Below, one piece after another: positions 26,661-35,513 of a stretch of 64,000 nt of DNA (the first letter of the stretch is position 1; every line of letters begins with the position of its first letter). The notes beneath the pieces are model-generated. The model was not told where the DNA came from and searched no databases. It was given only the letters and a program-made list of their open reading frames with translations. Made by a program: the position numbers and the translations under genes. Where the stretch lies: contig NBMB01000005.1 of the NCBI GenBank assembly GCA_002084765.1, forward strand, positions 30,255 through 94,254, in the 5' to 3' direction. The DNA comes from Candidatus Cloacimonetes bacterium 4572_55. GTDB lineage: Bacteria > 4572-55.

Positions 26661-29600
26661 ATGAGATTTATTGCAGATTTACATATCCATTCTCATTTTT
26701 CAAGGGCGACCGGAAAAAATCTGAATCCGGAGCAGCTTGATTATCGAGCAAGATTAAAAGGGGTGACCGTTGTCGGCTCGGGAGATTTTACGCATCCCGG
26801 TTGGCTGAGCGAGCTGAAGGAGAAATTGGAGCCAGCTGGGCCGGGTCTGTATGCGTTAAAATCGGATTATAGACAGGAAACCGGTATCCCGGCTTTTGCC
26901 GCTTCCCGCTGTCCTGTTCGATTTTTGCTGACTGCGGAGATCAGTTGTATCTATAAAAAAAGGGACAAAGTTCGCAAGGCGCACCACCTCCTTTTTGCGC
27001 CAGATTTTGCCGCTGCTGAGAGATTTCAATCCAAATTGTCCCGTCGGGAGTTCAACATCGCTTCCGACGGACGACCGATTTTGGGAATGGATTCCCGAGA
27101 CCTTCTGGATATGACGCTCACGATATCGGATCGCGCGCTTTTTATCCCGGCTCATATCTGGACGCCCTGGTTCTCCGTCCTTGGCTCTAAGTCGGGATTT
27201 GACAGCATAAGAGAGTGCTTTGAAGATCTGGCGGATCACATCTACGCTGTGGAAACCGGGCTCTCCACAGATCCGCCCATGCACTGGATGTGCAGTTTTT
27301 TAGACCCGTACACGTTGATCTCCAACTCGGACGCGCATTCGCCGGAAAAGTTGGGACGCAACGCCAATATTTTCCAAACCGATCTGGATTACGACGCGAT
27401 TGTCTCCGCGATCAAAACCGGTGATCCGAACCGCTTCGGTGGCACCATCGATCTCTTCCCGCAAGAGGGGAAATATCACTACGACGGGCATCGAAAGTGC
27501 GGTATCTGCTGGGACCCGGTCGAGACGCTTCGGCATGATGAGATTTGTCCCGCTTGCGGCAAGCCGGTCACTGTCGGCGTGATGAACCGTATTGCGCAGT
27601 TGTCGGATCGCCCTCATAAAAAAGAGCGCGCAAACCGATTGCCTTTTCGCTCTATTATAACCCTGAAGGATATTTTATCCGAGATTCTCGGAGTCGGTCC
27701 CACGAGCAAAAGGGTGGACAGAGCATACCATGTTCTGCTGCAGAAACTGGGATCGGAACTTTCCATTTTGTTGGATATCTCTCTTGACGAAATCAAAAGA
27801 AAGGGTGGGGAAATCCTCGCGGAAGCCGTGACCCGGATGCGAGAACGTCAGGTTTACGTCAGGGAAGGATTCGACGGAGAATTTGGAAAAATTCAGGTGT
27901 TCCGACCCGGAGAATCGCGCGATAAGAGGCGATACAATCCGCTTGAATTCGCTTCTGGATCATTGTTCAAGGCGCGCGCCGCAGCGAATCATCCACACGG
28001 TCATGAAACTTTCCAGAAACGCGCTCCAAAACGGAAATTTCTCAATTTTTCTCTGGATGAATACAGACGGCTAAAGGGCGGATTGTCAAAATTAGAAGAG
28101 AATCTGGAGGTCTATAAGACCGAATATCACCCCAATACTGACCAGCGGCGATCAATCGATCAAAGGGAGGGGTCCGCATTGATTTTGGCTGGACCCGGAA
28201 CCGGTAAAACCTATCTTTTGACGAGACGCATAGCCAGCTTGATCCAGTCGGGACACGCGATCCCAGAACAAATTTTGGCCATCACATTTACCAACAAAGC
28301 CGCTGACGCGCTACAGCGACGGCTTATTCCTTTGCTCGACGAGTCCAGGCCCAGACCTATGGTCGGCACCTTCCACCGCTTTGGTCTTTCCCTCTTGCGA
28401 GCGAATTCCGAGAGAGCGGGACGATCCAAAGACGCGGCTGTGATTGATCAGGGCGACACACATTGGTTGCTGCGGTATCGTCTTGACAAGAGCGATCGGG
28501 AGGCAACGCGAGCGAGTCGATGGATCCGTAGCACCAAACAGCGGCTTTTGGCTGCGAACCAAATCGACGACCCGGATCAGGCAAGCCTTTTTGATCGATA
28601 CGAGCGATTGTTGGCCGAGCTGAATCTTTATGATTTCGACGATCTGATCTATCATCCGGCTCTTATGCTCGCCTCTTCTCCCGAACTTTTGCGGCAATAT
28701 CGAGAAAAATATCAATGGATTTTGGTCGATGAATATCAAGACGTCAATTATGCCCAGTATCAATTGATCCGCTTGTTGACCCCGGGTGAAAATCCCAATC
28801 TGACCACGATCGGCGATCCAAATCAGGCTATCTATGGTTTTCGTGGAGCCGATCCTGCGTTTATCCATCGCTTTATGACCGATTATCCCGAAGCCGTCCG
28901 GTACGGACTCCATCAGAGCTACCGCTGTTCCGACCGCATACTCAGGGGGTCTCGAAGTGTGTTGCAGAAAGATGGGGGTCACGAAAATACGCAAGAGTTG
29001 AAGGGGATGACGACCGGTCCGAGAATCCGTATGGTCCCGCATAAGACCGACAAAAGCGAGGCTGAGTTTGTCGCACGGGAGATTGAGCGCATGATCGGAG
29101 GAGTGGGTTTTTTCTCACTGGATAGCGGCGTCAGTTCCGGGGAGTCGGAGGACGGAATCGAGAGCTTTTCCGATTTTGCGATTCTCTGTCGAACCCATCA
29201 TCAGATAGACCCTGTGACAAAAGCCCTGCGCGATCACAACATTCCTTATCAGGCGATTGGCAGTGATCCTTTTTTCCGTCAAGAACCAATAAAATCGGTG
29301 ATCGACATGCTGAGATTTTCGTATGATCCGAGCCAAAAATTCCTGCGGGATCGGCTCCGGCAACAGTTAAGCCCTTTCCAGATGGAGCGACTCCTGGACA
29401 TGAAAGACGCCTCTTTGCTCGTTTGGATAAAGCGAATCATAGATCAAATTTTTTCGGAAACACAAGCCAAAAAACCGATTCCGTTCAGCAATCTTTTGCA
29501 GTTATGCCGAGATTATGATGATGATGATGATAAGAATATCTCCGGCTTTATCGACTTGATTGCTTTTGGTTCTGGCGTTGATCTGTACCAACCCAGAGCC

Positions 29601-29948
29601 GAGCGGGTCAGCGTGATGACACTTCACGCCTCAAAAGGTTTGGAATTTTCCGCGGTTTTTATAATCGGCTGCGAGGAGGGTTTGATCCCATATTCTCTTT
29701 TTAAAAAATTTGAAAAAGAAAATGCGCATAAAAATGAGGAGCAGAGATTGTTATATGTCGGCATGACCCGCGCCAGGCAATTTTTATATTTATCTCACTG
29801 TGAAAAAAGAATGATTCACGGACGAGAATATCATCTTTCTCGAAGCTCTTTCTTAGATCAAATTGGAGAGAATTTGGTTGAAAATCGGACGATAAACCTT
29901 CCCAAAAAAGAGCAAAATAGAAGCAAGCAATTGCCGTTAAAATTTTGA
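26661..29948 (+). CDS. EndoQ-like PHP nuclease fused to UvrD/Rep helicase
   Basis: 1095 residues. Residues 1-400 are a PHP domain of the endonuclease Q type: ADLHIHSHFSRAT at the start, GSGDFTHPGW, PAHIWTPWFS, SNSDAHSPEKLGRNAN and a zinc-ribbon-like CGICWDP...CPACGKP (about 275-300), followed by a helix-hairpin-like LGVGPTSKR. Residues about 485-1095 form a UvrD-type superfamily 1 helicase: Walker A AGPGTGKT (Lys516), LVDEYQDVNYAQYQ, GDPNQAIYGFRGAD, SYRCSDRI, MTLHASKGLEF and YVGMTRAR. EndoQ cuts DNA 5' of deaminated bases, so the fusion should couple lesion cleavage with strand unwinding. Single gene between AT-rich gaps. Confidence 0.9.
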   Translation: MRFIADLHIHSHFSRATGKNLNPEQLDYRARLKGVTVVGSGDFTHPGWLSELKEKLEPAGPGLYALKSDYRQETGIPAFAASRCPVRFLLTAEISCIYKKRDKVRKAHHLLFAPDFAAAERFQSKLSRREFNIASDGRPILGMDSRDLLDMTLTISDRALFIPAHIWTPWFSVLGSKSGFDSIRECFEDLADHIYAVETGLSTDPPMHWMCSFLDPYTLISNSDAHSPEKLGRNANIFQTDLDYDAIVSAIKTGDPNRFGGTIDLFPQEGKYHYDGHRKCGICWDPVETLRHDEICPACGKPVTVGVMNRIAQLSDRPHKKERANRLPFRSIITLKDILSEILGVGPTSKRVDRAYHVLLQKLGSELSILLDISLDEIKRKGGEILAEAVTRMRERQVYVREGFDGEFGKIQVFRPGESRDKRRYNPLEFASGSLFKARAAANHPHGHETFQKRAPKRKFLNFSLDEYRRLKGGLSKLEENLEVYKTEYHPNTDQRRSIDQREGSALILAGPGTGKTYLLTRRIASLIQSGHAIPEQILAITFTNKAADALQRRLIPLLDESRPRPMVGTFHRFGLSLLRANSERAGRSKDAAVIDQGDTHWLLRYRLDKSDREATRASRWIRSTKQRLLAANQIDDPDQASLFDRYERLLAELNLYDFDDLIYHPALMLASSPELLRQYREKYQWILVDEYQDVNYAQYQLIRLLTPGENPNLTTIGDPNQAIYGFRGADPAFIHRFMTDYPEAVRYGLHQSYRCSDRILRGSRSVLQKDGGHENTQELKGMTTGPRIRMVPHKTDKSEAEFVAREIERMIGGVGFFSLDSGVSSGESEDGIESFSDFAILCRTHHQIDPVTKALRDHNIPYQAIGSDPFFRQEPIKSVIDMLRFSYDPSQKFLRDRLRQQLSPFQMERLLDMKDASLLVWIKRIIDQIFSETQAKKPIPFSNLLQLCRDYDDDDDKNISGFIDLIAFGSGVDLYQPRAERVSVMTLHASKGLEFSAVFIIGCEEGLIPYSLFKKFEKENAHKNEEQRLLYVGMTRARQFLYLSHCEKRMIHGREYHLSRSSFLDQIGENLVENRTINLPKKEQNRSKQLPLKF

Positions 29949-30293
29949 AAAAGTTGATCGGTTTCAACCTGATTTTCGAAAAAGTTCTGTACACCGAAAA
30001 GTGGGCATTTGCACGCGCCTCTTGGAATTATTCGTCAATAGAATTTCCACAAGAATTTACTTGAAGTGGTTTTTATAACTATTTTTTTTGTTTTGATATG
30101 ACATAATACTTCTTAAAGTAATTTCTTAAGAAAATCCGCTTATGATTTAACAAGAAAGCAATTAACCCATCAGTCATTTATATTTCGTTTTATTTTATAG
30201 CACTTTTTAGTCGAAAAGCAATGAAAGAAAATTCTTTAATTTTAAGCGAACGGTAAGACTTAAGGTCATTCTTGAAGTGAATCAAATTTTTGC
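29949..30293. other. non-coding region before the dcw cluster
   Basis: About 345 bases with no credible gene on either strand. No mraZ, the usual first gene of this cluster, is present. Nothing recognisable except AT-rich sequence and the promoter that follows. Confidence 0.5.
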
Positions 30294-30322
30294 TTGACAA
30301 AGCAAGCAGTTAGCTATAAAAT
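30294..30322 (+). promoter_or_regulatory. sigma-70-type promoter of the dcw cluster
   Basis: TTGACA at 30294-30299, a 17-base spacer and TAAAAT at 30317-30322 (the overlapping TATAAA at 30315 would give 15). It lies about 95 bases before rsmH with no gene between, so it most likely drives the division and cell-wall operon. The leader of about 85 bases has no known regulatory element that I recognise. Confidence 0.6.
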
Positions 30323-30415
30323 GTCTTATCAAGTGGAAGAATATCGATAATTCTCCCACTATGAGGGATATTTGAGGAAAAAAGATAGAGGAGAGGGCGT
30401 TCCGGCGAGGAATAT

Positions 30416-31360
30416 ATGGCTATGATAGAAAACGGCTTCCACCAGCCGGTATTGGTGGACAAAGTAATCGAATTCCTGAACCTCGAGACTGGCAAGGTGT
30501 ACATGGACGCCACGGTCGGAGGAGGAGGACATGCCGGGGCGATTCTGTCTGAGTGCGGTCCGTTTGGCGAAGTGATCTGCATCGATCGGGATCCCCACGC
30601 TATTGAGGCGGCGAGAAAATGGCTGACCCGCTTTCCGGAAAGCCGCTATCAGTTAATTCAACGGAACTTTTCTCATCTCACCGAAGTTCTTTCTGAACTT
30701 CAGACCCCCCGCGTGGACGGAGTGCTTTTTGATCTCGGAGTCTCGTCGTTTCAAATTAATGAGGCCGAAAGAGGTTTCTCTTTTGACAACGACGGCGCGC
30801 CTCTGGATATGCGAATGAGCCCATCAATCGAAGTAACCGCCCGAGACTTAGTTAACGATTCGGGAACCAGCGAGCTTGCCCACATTTTTCGTAAATACGG
30901 TGAAGAAAACCATTCATATAAAATCGCCCGAGCTATTGAACAGGCTCGGAAGACACGCCCTATCGAGACAAGCGGAGACCTTATCAAAGTGATCGAGCGG
31001 GTGACAAGTGGAACCGATATTGTTAAAACAAAAGCGCGGATATTCCAAGCGTTGCGTATCCAAGTCAATAACGAACTGGACGCGCTGAAAGTCGCGCTGA
31101 AACAAGCGGTTGATTGTTTAAATCCCGGCGGACGGATAGTCGTTATCTCTTATCACTCTTTGGAGGATCGGATTGTGAAAAATTTCTTCAGAGATATGGA
31201 GAGAGGCTGCACCTGTCCGCCGGATTTTCCTTATTGCGTCTGCAACGGAACTCAGAAATTGTCGATTTTGACGCGCAAATTAGTTCGTCCCGCCGCGAAA
31301 GAGATCAAACAGAATTCACGATCGCGTAGCGCAAAACTGAGAGCCGCGAAACGAATCTGA
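30416..31360 (+). CDS. rsmH: 16S rRNA m4C1402 methyltransferase RsmH
   Basis: 314 residues. SAM-dependent enzyme methylating N4 of C1402 in 16S rRNA. Motifs: HQPVLVDKVIEFL at the start, MDATVGGGGHAGAIL (SAM loop), IDRDPHAIEAA, GVLFDLGVSSFQI, ERGFSFDNDGAPLDMRM, and ISYHSLEDRIVKNFF with the C-terminal RSRSAKLRAAKR tail. First gene of the dcw cluster here; it normally follows mraZ, which is absent. Start ATG 30416 has GAGGA just upstream; ATG 30422 is an alternative. Confidence 0.95.
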   Translation: MAMIENGFHQPVLVDKVIEFLNLETGKVYMDATVGGGGHAGAILSECGPFGEVICIDRDPHAIEAARKWLTRFPESRYQLIQRNFSHLTEVLSELQTPRVDGVLFDLGVSSFQINEAERGFSFDNDGAPLDMRMSPSIEVTARDLVNDSGTSELAHIFRKYGEENHSYKIARAIEQARKTRPIETSGDLIKVIERVTSGTDIVKTKARIFQALRIQVNNELDALKVALKQAVDCLNPGGRIVVISYHSLEDRIVKNFFRDMERGCTCPPDFPYCVCNGTQKLSILTRKLVRPAAKEIKQNSRSRSAKLRAAKRI

Positions 31361-31384
31361 CGGAAAAAAAAACGGAGTTGTCAC

Positions 31385-31840
31385 ATGTCAAAGGTATATT
31401 ATTCATCAATGCGGGAACGCCCTCTGGAAATGGAGGAAGAAAGAACGCCGCAAAGTGGAGTCGCAGTTTATGGCTATCTCATTCTATTATTTAGTATAGC
31501 CATTCTGTTGATCACCTATATCTGGGAATACCATCAGGTTATGGATATATCGGATCAGATCCGTCAATCCGGTATACAAACGACCCGTTTACAGGAAATG
31601 AATCACACAATGATCGTTGAGATCGCGGGGCTTTCCACTCGTAGCCGCGTCCAACGCATGGCTTCCCAAGGATCAAACCTTGCCTATCCACAACCGGAAT
31701 ATGTGATCTGGAGCCAAAATTCTCGCGACCGATTCAGAGATTTTGACAACAAGAGCGGCTCTTTCCTGGCAGGCGCGGGGGATTGGCTGACTCAATTCTT
31801 GTCAACTCGCTCTGTCGAAGCCAATAGCGAAAATAAATAA
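31385..31840 (+). CDS. ftsL: FtsL-like division protein
   Basis: 151 residues with a cytoplasmic N-terminus, one membrane helix (about 29-48, YLILLFSIAILLITYIWEYH) and a periplasmic heptad segment (IRQSGIQTTRLQEMNHTMIVEI). Sequence similarity in this family is always weak; the call rests on topology plus position between rsmH and ftsI. FtsL links FtsQ and FtsB to the FtsWI synthase at the septum. The long C-terminal tail after the coiled coil (about 60 residues) is unusual. Confidence 0.75.
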   Translation: MSKVYYSSMRERPLEMEEERTPQSGVAVYGYLILLFSIAILLITYIWEYHQVMDISDQIRQSGIQTTRLQEMNHTMIVEIAGLSTRSRVQRMASQGSNLAYPQPEYVIWSQNSRDRFRDFDNKSGSFLAGAGDWLTQFLSTRSVEANSENK

Positions 31841-31860
31841 TTAACTCGTTGCCTATTTAT

Positions 31861-33984
31861 ATGATGCGTCCTGTGACACAAAGATTTCATGCTCGATTAC
31901 AACTTCTTGCTTTTATCAGCGTTTTTTGCTGGGCGATTTTGGCCTTTCGGCTCGGAATAATCCAAATCGCTCGCGCGAATTATTATCAAGAGTTGGGCGC
32001 AAAAATGTCGGAAGAAAAGATCGAGCTTAAACCCCAACGAGGGAATATCTTTGACCGGAACGGCATCCTTCTGGCAACCGATGTGGACGCGGAGTCTTTT
32101 TTTGCCGTCCCAGATCAAGTCGATGATCCAGAACATATCGCACACGCGTTTTCGCTGTTTTGTAACGAAGATTACGACCGGATTATCGCCAATCTGAATA
32201 AACCGACTCAGTTCGTCTGGCTCTCCCGCCGCGTCGAAAAAGGAATTGCGAGCGAAATTCGACGCAAAAAGCTCAAGGGCGTTCACTCCATTACCGACAC
32301 AAAACGATACTATCCTCACAACGAAGTAGCGGCTCACATTTTAGGCTTTGTCGGCGATGACGGCGACGGGCTGGAAGGTATTGAGAAGCAATTCAACACC
32401 GAGCTTTCCGGCCAATCCGGATGGACCATACTCCTCAAAGACGCACGAGGCAAAGACCGCTCCTTTCCCGATTCACCGCCGAAAAAGCCGATGGATGGAC
32501 AAAATCTCTTTTTGACCATCGATGTTCATTATCAGGAAATCGTGGAGCAGGAGCTTCGTCGGGTGACGATGGAGCAGGAAGCCGAGGGAGGTATGTTTGT
32601 CTTAATGGACCCGAGGACCGGGGAAATCCTTGCCTCTGCGGTGCAGCCTACTTTTGATCTTAACAACGCGCATCAGACCGATGTAGCGGTTCGACGCAAT
32701 CGGGTCGTGACCGACTCTTATGAACCCGGGTCTACCTTTAAATTTCTCACAGCGGCAATCGCCTTAGAGGAACAGGTGATGGAGCCAAACGCAGCCATCT
32801 ACTGCGAGCAAGGGAGCTTTGATCTCGGCGTCCATGAATTCCATGACGCAACCAAATATGGCTGGCTGACTTTTACACAAGTGATCGAAAAATCGAGCAA
32901 TGTCGGGGTCTATAAGATTGCCAAAAAAATTGGCTCCCCGATGATTTATGAATACGCCCTGAAATTCGGATTCGGATGCGAGACCGGCAGTGGATTAACC
33001 GGCGAAACCCGAGGCACGCTACGCCCTCCATCCCAATGGTCGTCACTGTCAATCATGGCGATTCCGATCGGTCAGGAGGTCTCTGTCACAGTGCTGCAAC
33101 AGGTGACAAGTTTTTCCGTGATCGCCAATCACGGGGTGCTGTTGGAACCGCAGATTTTGTATAAAACCGAGGATCAGAACGGACGGGTGGTTCAACAGGC
33201 AAAGCCAAAGGTAATTCGTCAGGTGATCTCTCAGCGAACAGCCGATATTCTTACTGGAATACTGACTGGCGTGGTCAAGAGAGGGACAGGAACTTCCGCT
33301 CAAATACCTGGAATTGAAATCGCCGGAAAAACCGGTACTGCGCAGAAAAAAATGCCCGGTATTCAAGGATACGCTCCCAATACTTATGTTGCCTCATTTC
33401 TCAGTTTTTTCCCGGCAGACGCGCCAAAATTGACCGCAATTGCCGTGATCGACGAGCCGAAAAAGCAGAGCTATGGAGGGGATGTCGCCGCGCCGCTTTT
33501 CAAAGCTGTAGCCCAAAGACTTATATCGACGTATGACATCCTTCCAAATTATATCCATACCGACGAGATTACGACTCAAAACTTCCCGCTGGTCATCTCG
33601 CGGGAAGGAGACGGTCATACGATTGTGACAAAAGACTGGCGTGGGATGGCATTGACAGCGGCTCGGACGGATATTCGCTTAATGGGACTCTTTACAGAGA
33701 CCATCGGCGATAAAACGGAACGGGTGTGGAGCCAGTTTCCAGACCCTGGGACATTAGTTCATCACGGTGATATGATCCGATTAACGATTGACCCCCCCCC
33801 CTCCCAAGGGGAGGTCGATATGCCGAAAGTGGTCGGGAAGTCCCTGCGAGAAGCAAAGCGTATTTTGGACAAGCATCTGTTGGAAGTCACTTATGTCGGG
33901 GGGGGAATTGTGGTCGATCAGATGCCGGTGGCTGGCACAAAAACGTTGCCGGGTGAACAGTGTCACATTGTGGCGAGATATTGA
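31861..33984 (+). CDS. ftsI: septal peptidoglycan transpeptidase FtsI/PBP with PASTA domain
   Basis: About 707 residues. N-terminal membrane helix (LLAFISVFCWAILAFRLGII), a dimerisation domain (KPQRGNIFDRNGILLATDVD), then a transpeptidase domain with SxxK in EPGSTFKFL (Ser291), SxN in KSSNVG and KTGTAQ (Lys490). The C-terminus carries one degraded and one recognisable PASTA repeat (MPKVVGKSLREAKRILD), as in Spo/PBP2-type proteins. It crosslinks septal peptidoglycan with FtsW. The frame opens with a TTG at 31849, but ATG 31861 is preferred; no clear ribosome site decides it. A TCTGCG repeat core lies between this gene and murE. Confidence 0.93.
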   Translation: MMRPVTQRFHARLQLLAFISVFCWAILAFRLGIIQIARANYYQELGAKMSEEKIELKPQRGNIFDRNGILLATDVDAESFFAVPDQVDDPEHIAHAFSLFCNEDYDRIIANLNKPTQFVWLSRRVEKGIASEIRRKKLKGVHSITDTKRYYPHNEVAAHILGFVGDDGDGLEGIEKQFNTELSGQSGWTILLKDARGKDRSFPDSPPKKPMDGQNLFLTIDVHYQEIVEQELRRVTMEQEAEGGMFVLMDPRTGEILASAVQPTFDLNNAHQTDVAVRRNRVVTDSYEPGSTFKFLTAAIALEEQVMEPNAAIYCEQGSFDLGVHEFHDATKYGWLTFTQVIEKSSNVGVYKIAKKIGSPMIYEYALKFGFGCETGSGLTGETRGTLRPPSQWSSLSIMAIPIGQEVSVTVLQQVTSFSVIANHGVLLEPQILYKTEDQNGRVVQQAKPKVIRQVISQRTADILTGILTGVVKRGTGTSAQIPGIEIAGKTGTAQKKMPGIQGYAPNTYVASFLSFFPADAPKLTAIAVIDEPKKQSYGGDVAAPLFKAVAQRLISTYDILPNYIHTDEITTQNFPLVISREGDGHTIVTKDWRGMALTAARTDIRLMGLFTETIGDKTERVWSQFPDPGTLVHHGDMIRLTIDPPPSQGEVDMPKVVGKSLREAKRILDKHLLEVTYVGGGIVVDQMPVAGTKTLPGEQCHIVARY

Positions 33985-34001
33985 ATTAAAAAATCAAGAA
34001 T

Positions 34002-34020
34002 TATTGCGTAATCTGCGGAT
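34002..34020. repeat. single TCTGCG repeat core between ftsI and murE
   Basis: GCGTAATCTGCGGAT, one core of the dispersed family A repeat, fills most of the 44-base gap before murE. It sits where the murE ribosome site would normally be; no AGGAG-like motif is left before ATG 34029. Confidence 0.6.
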
Positions 34021-34028
34021 AAACTGAC

Positions 34029-35480
34029 ATGAGATTGGATAAATTATTAGACAAAGTCGCGGTTGAGGAGATTCGAGGAACAGAGAATGCTGATATTGCT
34101 ATGTTGGCATACCATTCGGGTCAGATAGAACACGGCGGTCTTTTCGTCGCGATTCGTGGATTCCAGACAGACGGTCGTCGCTATATCCCCCAGGCGATTG
34201 CTCGCGGCGCGGCGGCAATTGTCGCCGATGGACCTGTCCATGTTCCGTCGGATGCAATCGTGATCCGAGTCAAGGAAAGCCGCCGAGCATTGGCTCGACT
34301 TGCGGCAAATTGGTATGGATATCTCAACAAAAATCAGCCGAATACGCCGCGATTGTTTGGCGTGACGGGCACTAACGGAAAAACGACCACCACATGGATG
34401 ATCCGGTCGATCCTAAATCACGCGGGACGCCGAACTGGATTGATCGGGACAACTGGATATTTTGTCCTTGATCGGAAAATTGACGCGCCGCACACCACGC
34501 CAGAATCTTTAGACCTCTATGAACTATTGGCGTTGATGAGGGAAGAAAGAGTTCAAGACGTTGTCATAGAAGTTTCCTCGCACGCGCTCAAGTTACATCG
34601 GGTCGATTGCCTCCAATTTGACAGCGCGATTCTGACGGGAATCGGACGAGATCATCTGGACTTTCATCCCGATTTTGAGGACTATATTCGATCTAAACTG
34701 ACGCTCTTTGACAAACTGAAGACCAATAGCCCAGGGGTCGTTAATCGTAAACTTATCGACCGATTCGACGAGATAAGAGACCGTCCAATTTTCGATTTTG
34801 GACAAGATGAAAACGCACAAATTTGGGCGGATCGGCTCACTTTGACCGCGGACGGCTCATTATTTGATCTGATCCTGCCGGGAGAAAAACCGATGCGAAT
34901 TCATCTCCCCTTACCGGGGCGATTTAATGTGGACAATTGCCTTGCCGCAGCCGCGTCATGCCGCCTCGCCGGTGTCTCGATGGAAGAAGTTCGACAGGGT
35001 TTGGAACAGATGCGGCCTGTACCGGGACGTTTTGAGCGGGTGATCAGTTCTCGCCTCGCGCATGTCATTGTGGATTATGCGCACACTCCCGACGCTTTGG
35101 AAAATGCGCTCCAAACAGCGTGTGAGATCACGGAAGGATCGGTCTGGGTCGTGTTCGGCGCGGGCGGAGATCGTGATAAAGGCAAACGCTGGGAGATGGG
35201 GAAAGCCGCTGCAAAATTTGCCGACCGGATTATTCTCACCACAGACAATCCCCGTTCGGAAGAGCCTATGAAGATTGTGCAAGATATTCAAGCGGGTATT
35301 CCAACATCTGCCGCGTGTGAGACAATACTCGACCGTAAGGACGCGATTGAATTCGCGTTACAGCGGTCTGAAGCAGGCGATACCGTCCTGATCGCGGGGA
35401 AGGGGCATGAGTCTTATCAGGAGATCCACGGCGTGCGCCGTCCTTTTTCCGATCAAAAAATCGCGCAAGCCGTAAGGTGA
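34029..35480 (+). CDS. murE: UDP-MurNAc-L-Ala-D-Glu:meso-DAP ligase MurE
   Basis: 483 residues. Adds the third amino acid of the peptidoglycan stem peptide in the cytoplasm. Shows GVTGTNGKTTTTWMI (ATP), VIEVSSHALKLHRV, LTGIGRDHLDFH, VDYAHTPDALENAL and TDNPRSEEP. The DNPR box (about residue 406) is the signature of enzymes specific for meso-diaminopimelate, as in most Gram-negatives. Spacing to murF is short (33 bases), consistent with one operon. Confidence 0.96.
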   Translation: MRLDKLLDKVAVEEIRGTENADIAMLAYHSGQIEHGGLFVAIRGFQTDGRRYIPQAIARGAAAIVADGPVHVPSDAIVIRVKESRRALARLAANWYGYLNKNQPNTPRLFGVTGTNGKTTTTWMIRSILNHAGRRTGLIGTTGYFVLDRKIDAPHTTPESLDLYELLALMREERVQDVVIEVSSHALKLHRVDCLQFDSAILTGIGRDHLDFHPDFEDYIRSKLTLFDKLKTNSPGVVNRKLIDRFDEIRDRPIFDFGQDENAQIWADRLTLTADGSLFDLILPGEKPMRIHLPLPGRFNVDNCLAAAASCRLAGVSMEEVRQGLEQMRPVPGRFERVISSRLAHVIVDYAHTPDALENALQTACEITEGSVWVVFGAGGDRDKGKRWEMGKAAAKFADRIILTTDNPRSEEPMKIVQDIQAGIPTSAACETILDRKDAIEFALQRSEAGDTVLIAGKGHESYQEIHGVRRPFSDQKIAQAVR

Positions 35481-35513
35481 AATCACCATGACGCCATTAT
35501 TGGAGATAGATTC

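Noticed and set aside
28311-29042. 243-codon minus-strand frame inside the helicase gene
   Set aside because: Antisense shadow of a strongly conserved UvrD helicase; composition Ile/Arg/Gln-rich without recognisable motifs.
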